Below, piece by piece: positions 58,291 to 64,000 of a DNA stretch of 64,000 bases. The stretch's first letter is position 1; each line of letters opens with the position of its first letter. The position numbers and the translations under genes are program-made. The notes below the pieces were generated by a model that saw nothing but the letters and a program-made list of their open reading frames with translations, made no database searches and was not told where the DNA came from. This DNA is from Timema cristinae (Eukaryota > Arthropoda > Insecta > Phasmatodea > Timematidae): contig JBCFYV010011135.1 in NCBI GenBank assembly GCA_039000515.1, positions 10,572,849 to 10,636,848 of the forward strand, given 5' to 3'.

Positions 58291-59959
58291 ATGTTTTTAT
58301 TTGTAATGAAACTGAGATTTAATCAATAGTAAAATAGGCTTTGTAAAATGAACCACACACACTAATTGTTAATATGTTTTATAATTGAATCCGATTCCTT
58401 GAACTATTTATCTTAGTCTCTTTTAGACTTTGAACTCTTTAGTGTTATTAAACACATTTATAATAGTTTTGTTTTTAAGTATTAGAAACCGGTAGAGTTA
58501 GTGCAATATAAAGAGAATAGAAGGTCGCACTAGATGGAGAAAGACATCTGATTGACTGGGAGTGAGACGTCACTCAGACTCAGTACATTAGCCTGTAGCC
58601 AACACGTTACATAAAGCTATATGGAAGATAAACTAAGTTGTTAGAAATTAGGCCACATTTTGGAATGTTAAACAATAAATAAACTTTTAAAATATACACT
58701 AGTATCAAATCAACGTTATCATATTTATTTCTAAAAACATCTATTCGTGGATGTCTTCTTAATAGCTCTGTATACTTAATGACGTAAGAATTTACATAAT
58801 CATATTTCTCCAAGGGGTGCTATCATTTTATTCACTCTGAATTGAATTAATAAAACTTTATCTAAGGCTGTAGTCAAGAAGTGGATTTTGAGAGTTCAAC
58901 CCCCCTATCCCTCCTTACCCTCCTGAAATTTTATAAATTCGGGGCTTAGACAAAACAAAATACGATTATATAGCTGGTCACCAAACTTATAATGTGTATG
59001 TACACTTTTAAAACTAATTTGTGATTGTGTTTATTATTTAAACAAGAAAGCTTGATAGAGTAAGATAAAATATTAACAAAGGAAAAAGAAAGTGTTAGAG
59101 AGTGTGGAAATAAATGGGAAGCGGGTAAGTCTACTTACAGTCATGTATTTCTAGCTAGTAATTATAGAAGACCATTTTAATTTACAAAAACTTAAAATCC
59201 ATCGACTACCAAGTTATACTCGTTTAGATCTAACATAACAAGTGAAGCTGTTTTGAAATTGGCGCACATATTCTTGACTCCTAGGTAGTATCAACACTTT
59301 TTTTGTGTTTTTAAGCACATATGCATCTTAAGCCGAATATTGAGAATGTGTGGACAGTAGGAGTGTCGAAACAGTGGGGACTTTTCCCCCTGAAAATAAT
59401 TTACCCTTTCTTGAAATAAATTATCTCCTTTAATGTATTTAAAATAAGATAAGGTTAATAATCAGATCTTTAAGGGAATTCTTTGCTTTTGAATATTTAT
59501 TATATTTTAAAATATAGGCCTTGGGCTGTTATTGAACATAATGTTTGGCTGGTCAAATATTTACTTTAAACTGAAGAAATATGCAGAAAATCAGGTAAAT
59601 ATGCACGATAAATTAATAATGATCACAGTTAAAATTAATAATATCATTCTACTATAAAGCCACATGACTGACTCAATCACTGACATCAATGTTTACCCAT
59701 TTCCAGATAAGTTAGAAACTTGAAATTTGGCAAACCTATAGCTTCTAGCCTGTAACCAACAGTAAAATTCTAAAAAGTTTTAAAAAAATGTTAGCTCCAG
59801 AAAAAATTTCAAATTATTGAGAAACCTATCAAAAAACGGCTCTGGAATTACATTAGTTCAAATAAAACTTTCAAAGAAATTCACCGGAGGTTTGGGGGCG
59901 AGGCCCTCAACGAGCAAATCGAGTACATAAAATCATATTCTACAACTGATTACTGATTG

Positions 59960-60900
59960 AACTTTTTATTACAATATAAAACTATATTTCTCAAGATTTT
60001 CAGGAGTGAATTGCTTCCAGTTAACGCTTAAAATATTCTTTAACATGGAAAAGCTCACATCTACATCACAAGTAGTGTTGGTACTGTACTTAAAGTGGTT
60101 CTTTTCTGTAGGAGTACACTCTGTCCCTTCTTCTGTATAAACCCTATGATTAACTTGACCGATTCTTTCTAAAACACTAAGGCCTAAATTTCTTAGGTGT
60201 GTGCTATAAAATTTGACCACTAAGGGTCTCCCAGTTGTACCCAGCACAGTACTATTTGATCAATTGAGGAACAGCTCCAAAGCTTACAATAGCTGTTAAA
60301 GCTTGGTGATGGTGTCAGGAATTATTCCAAAATATGCTTGTATGGAAATCATTTGGCTCTATAACTCCTTTCTTCCACAAACACTGACTGCAGATTTGAT
60401 GCTTTCTACATCTTCAGGATTCAGCAAACTCTAGACCTATAAAGAAATACACAGTGATTTGAACCCTACTAGACTATTTTCACCTACTAGGTGTTTAAAT
60501 ATAATCAGATCATATAATATAAGTAAAATACGTGTATAATATTGATCTCTTGTTTAATCTTCAATGGCTTTACCTTTTTAATATCTGGAAGATGATTGCT
60601 CTAGTTAACTGCTGCATTCAGCCAGGTGCCCCATCTAGTGAGTACACACTCTAGATGGAAATGTATCTGGTAGCTTCTCTTTGTACAAAGCCAAACGTGA
60701 TGTGGCTTTGACAAAAACATTCTTCGCCGCAGATATAAAATCGTTCACCACTGCTACACTGTGAGCTAATTTCTTCAGCCACCCTGTGAAGTCCATGGAC
60801 AACACAAAGTACTTTTGGATATAATATTTTAAGAGTTTCTGCTGCTTTCAACATGTACGCAGTGCTGTCTGTCAAAAACATTTTTATTAAATATGTCCTA
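59960..60900 (-). pseudogene. hAT transposase relic, copy B (second hAT family)
   Basis: The minus strand from 60881 reads [20 protein letters not shown], then [16 protein letters not shown], then an out-of-frame KATSRL segment. The frame 60247-59969 ends TTCDVDVSFSMLKNILSVNW and FTPENLEKY, the C-terminal hAT dimerisation motif (family form S-C-x-V-E-R-S-F-S). Stops and frameshifts make it non-functional. Confidence 0.7.
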
Positions 60901-61916
60901 ATTCTCTTCTAATAGCCACATTACACCTGCAAATAGTTTTTAAGAAAGGTCACGTCCGTTACAAAAAAATAAATGGGGTGTGGCTATGTCATGGACACGG
61001 CCATGTGTTGTACGTTAATACGTAATGTACGTGAATATGTTATGTATTTGACGACAGCTGACGATTAAAACTTAAACGAACATCGTAGCTTCTCCGAGTC
61101 AAAAGTATACTAATTGCAAATCTCGATACGCAGCAAAATAACCTCAAAATGGCGGCGATTCCCCTCCACCGCGCGCGATGCGTCACTGTTCTCGCGTATC
61201 GTAATGCATTCTTTGATCCTTTAGCTATCCAGTGGTATAATTTAATTTTGTATGTAGAGGATAGATTCGAAACTACAACGCCAAACTGTATCCACCGATT
61301 TTGTTATCATTAAGTTTATTGGATTGCCCCTGTATGGTAACAAATTTAAAGACGTATTCACGTCAATATCTAACCAGGTTTTTAGTTGGGATCGTGTCCG
61401 GTACGCCTCCGTGAGAGTTATGATGACCCTGAGGTGGTGGTATTTTTAAATCTTGTTAGAGTCTGACTATTTTTTCGAAAATCGTGACTATTCCCCACTG
61501 CCGGGTTAGAGTTTTAAGACGCCCGTAGCTCACGAACTTGGGGTTTGAGAGAGTCTAGGTGAATGGCATCTGGAATGGGATCAAAAGGTCTTCCTACCCT
61601 GAGATGGTCATATTCTTAGACTAGGTTTTAGACACGGAGAAACTCGTAAAGGTGTCCTCCCTCCCCGAGGATGGGCTGAATTTTGTTGTTGTTGTTGTTG
61701 TTGTTGTAGAGCTGCATTTCCCCATAAGGAATGGTCCTTGGCTTCGGTTGAGATATAAAATTCTAAGTGAACAACAAAATTGTTATTTTAGCATATTTCA
61801 CCAAGGGACCTTTGAAAGTTAAGCAGAAACTTTCGACATAAATTTTGTTTGTTTTGTCTATGGCTGAGAAGAGTACACCTCACGGAGCTGTGAGGTCTTT
61901 TTCCAGACACCGGAGA

Positions 61917-63696
61917 TAGTGTGATAACTTTTATAGTGCCTATAAATGCCTATTTCGGTATTTAGTGCCTATTATACAAATGAGAGCCTCAAAGTGCCTT
62001 TTTTAAAAATATCTTTCTCATCCACCCACCCTCTTTTTTTAATTCTAAATACTTGCGGCTGCCCCTCCCCCCCCCCCTTTCACTCCCTAGTTCATTCCAT
62101 GTGGATACACGTGATAGGTAGGCAAACGACATGTGTCCAGTGGTCTGATAGGTTCAGTCGGGTCTGACTGGCGACGAAGATTTTCTTCTAGCTCACAGCA
62201 TTGTCGGTTCATTTAGTGGTTATATATATTATACTGTTACACTGACCGCTGTGGCAGATATGTTGTAAATGTTGTGGTTGGCAAACTAGACTCTACGGGA
62301 CCTGGGAAACCTCACTTGGTTGTTTAAAAGATGCTTGAGGCAACCAACAGATCGACAATTGCCATAGTTGTCCGTGATGCTTTGCGTAAGTATATAACTT
62401 AATTGCACAAGATATACTGTGTTAGTTTAATGATTTTCAGTGTTAGTCCTGTAAAAATGAAAATTATAAATAAGTTCATTTGTTTATATTAGGTGACCTG
62501 TGACCATCAGAAAACAACGATGAAAGGTTTTCAGTGTTGCTAACAGACAGTCCGGCCTACATGTTTAAAGCAGCTGCAAACTTAAAAGTATTCTACACCA
62601 AGCTAATTCACGGGACTTGTTTGGCGCATGTTGTTCATAGTGTTGCGGAAGATATTAGATCACGTTTTACAAATGTTAACGATATTATTTCTACAGTCAA
62701 GAAAGTGTTTTTGAAGGCTCCGTCACGAATCTTCTCATTTAAGGCCACCCTGCCCATCACTCCCTTGCCACCACAGCCAGTGTTAACGCGTTGGGGTACA
62801 TGGTTTCATGCTGCGTTGTATTATGTAGGTTGCCTGAGTGACATTCAAAAGGTATTATACAATACATTATCTTTAGGTGCGTTTCCAAATTAAAATTGCA
62901 TTGAGTGTTTACCACTAGTTTTATTGATTCCACCTGTCCGTCCACATTATTGGAAAAAAAATGGTAAACTTGTAGAACACAATATATTGAAAGAATGGTG
63001 AGTTTTGCTATATCAACCGTTTTGCTTGTAGGTAGTCCAAACTTTAGACGAGGAACAAGCTGTCGCAATTACAAAAGAGTATGCTTCCATCTCCTGCTCA
63101 AGTGTTATTGCGGATCTGGCATACGTAAAAAGCAATTTTGGAAATCTTCTTGGAGCAGTAACAGTTTTAGAGGCGAGGTATTTGCCTTTTGTGAAAGCTG
63201 TGAAGATAATGCGGGTAATAGAAGAAAACCTGAATCAAACTTCTGGCTCAGTTGGCACAGCCATCGTCGACAAATTTAACAGAGTATTGCAGTGAAACCC
63301 TGGGTGGAAAGTGAGGGCAAGTATTGCAGACATCTTAGGACAAACTACATCACTCCCAGAAGTCAAGCTTAGTTCAGCTGAGATAGCTTGTCTAAAGTTT
63401 TGCCCAATGACTTCATGTGAAGTTGAGAGAAGTTTCTCACAGCATAAAAACATTTTTTCAGACAACAACATAATACACACCTGAAAATCTTGAGAGGTAT
63501 TTGTAATTAATTTCTGTTTGCGGAAAGTGTATGCCGGATTTTAAGAATTAATAATAAAAATGTTGGTGTTTTGGTGCCTTTTTTTCTTATATGCCTATTG
63601 TGCCTTTTTTTACTTTTAATGCCTATTAGTGCCTATTTTGTGATTTTTAGGCCTATTTGCTGCTTTTAAAAATTTAGTGCCTATAAATCCGCCCCC
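61917..63696 (+). mobile_element. hAT-family DNA transposon, decayed, with spliced transposase
   Basis: Coding pieces on the plus strand: 62330-62385 gives LEATNRSTIAIVVRDAL; an apparent intron GTAAGT...TTAG (about 62386-62491) follows; 62534-62893 gives LTDSPAYMFKAAANLK, CLAHVVHSVAEDI, VFLKAPSR and PVLTRWGTWFHAA. Then 63031-63480 gives EEQAVAITKEYASISCSSVI, IVDKFNRVLQ and the dimerisation motif CPMTSCEVERSFSQHKNI. A TGA at about 63292, a frame break near 62890 and an early stop show it is dead. Both ends carry AT-rich subterminal repeats of GCCTAT; the right end finishes ATAAATCCGCCCCCCAG, like a hAT terminal repeat. I cannot find the matching left terminus, so the left end (~61917) is taken from where copy B homology stops. 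Confidence 0.72.
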
Positions 63697-64000
63697 CAGT
63701 AATAACATATAAAGGATCTAGATTTCAAGAGGGCCCAGACTCCGCAACCCCCCTCGACCCCCCCCCCCCTCCCAAGGTTAAGTCCCTGCCTGGCCGTATC
63801 TGCATGCTGGCGCTTTGAGAAAAACAAATCGGTAATCATATTTTGCATCACGCCGTGCTGGACTAGGTAATATCGGGTGTCATCGTCTAATATTTACTCA
63901 GTAGGATTGTCACTAACAGATGGATTGGAAAACCTGTATCCCACCCGCTTCAGAATATTAAGAATCTTCTGCATTATTAGAAACTATTTCACTCTGATCT
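63697..64000. repeat. Start of a third copy (C) of the duplicated block
   Basis: From TAATAACATATAAAGGATCT the sequence follows 57798-58090 of copy B and the matching part of A. It includes CCTGCCTGGCCGTATCTGCA and the region just upstream of the tRNA. The window ends before the place where a third tRNA-Ile would be. Confidence 0.8.

Larger units (their letters stand above)
55149..61916. repeat. Large duplicated block, copy B
   Basis: Direct-orientation copy of 42740-52600. B has about 150 bp not in A near 58550-58690, and about 400 bp not in A at 60965-61365. The homology stops at the hAT copy starting near 61917. Both copies keep the tRNA-Ile gene intact while the transposase remnants are broken. 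Confidence 0.85.

Overview
The window is eukaryotic nuclear DNA, most likely from an insect or other arthropod. It is AT-rich, its genes are split by multi-kilobase introns, and most of it is transposon and repeat sequence. Two host protein genes can be supported. The insect assignment is inference, from the character of the GRASP and NDUFB11 proteins and of the repeats. I cannot name a species.

Region 1 (1-16.2 kb) holds the 3' part of a Golgi reassembly-stacking protein gene (GRASP55/65 family) on the plus strand. Five exons lie at 1980-2183, 6882-7099, 7816-7951, 11322-11544 and 15928-16127; the first exon(s) lie upstream of the window. Its introns carry LINE and SINE copies, a 37/111-bp higher-order minisatellite that starts 12 nt past a splice donor, and a foldback MITE. 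Just before one exon, the splice-acceptor segment is repeated in tandem.

Region 2 (16.2-40.8 kb) has no host gene that I can support. It holds LINE 3' ends, a broken hAT transposase (20.6-22.0 kb), a 73-bp satellite that appears to derive from a SINE (25.2-26.3 kb), and a five-layer nest of insertions (26.5-29.5 kb). It also holds several hAT-type MITEs, two long palindromic elements (35.6 and 39.1 kb; the second is flanked by TTAA), and many copies of two tRNA-derived SINE families that share one 3' tail.

Region 3 (40.9-41.4 kb) is an intact single-exon minus-strand gene for mitochondrial complex I subunit NDUFB11 (ESSS).

Region 4 (42.7-64 kb) is a long duplicated block: copy A 42740-52600, copy B 55149-61916, and the start of copy C at 63697. 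Each full copy carries a decayed ZMYM1/DUF4371-like hAT transposase, an intron-containing tRNA-Ile(UAU) gene, a second decayed hAT transposase and diverged ~400-bp repeats. Solo LTRs with 4-bp target duplications (44449-45544 and 53533-54775) and a third hAT copy with a probable intron (61.9-63.7 kb) are inserted in or beside it. The two host genes have unrelated functions (Golgi stacking, respiratory chain), and nothing suggests they are linked.
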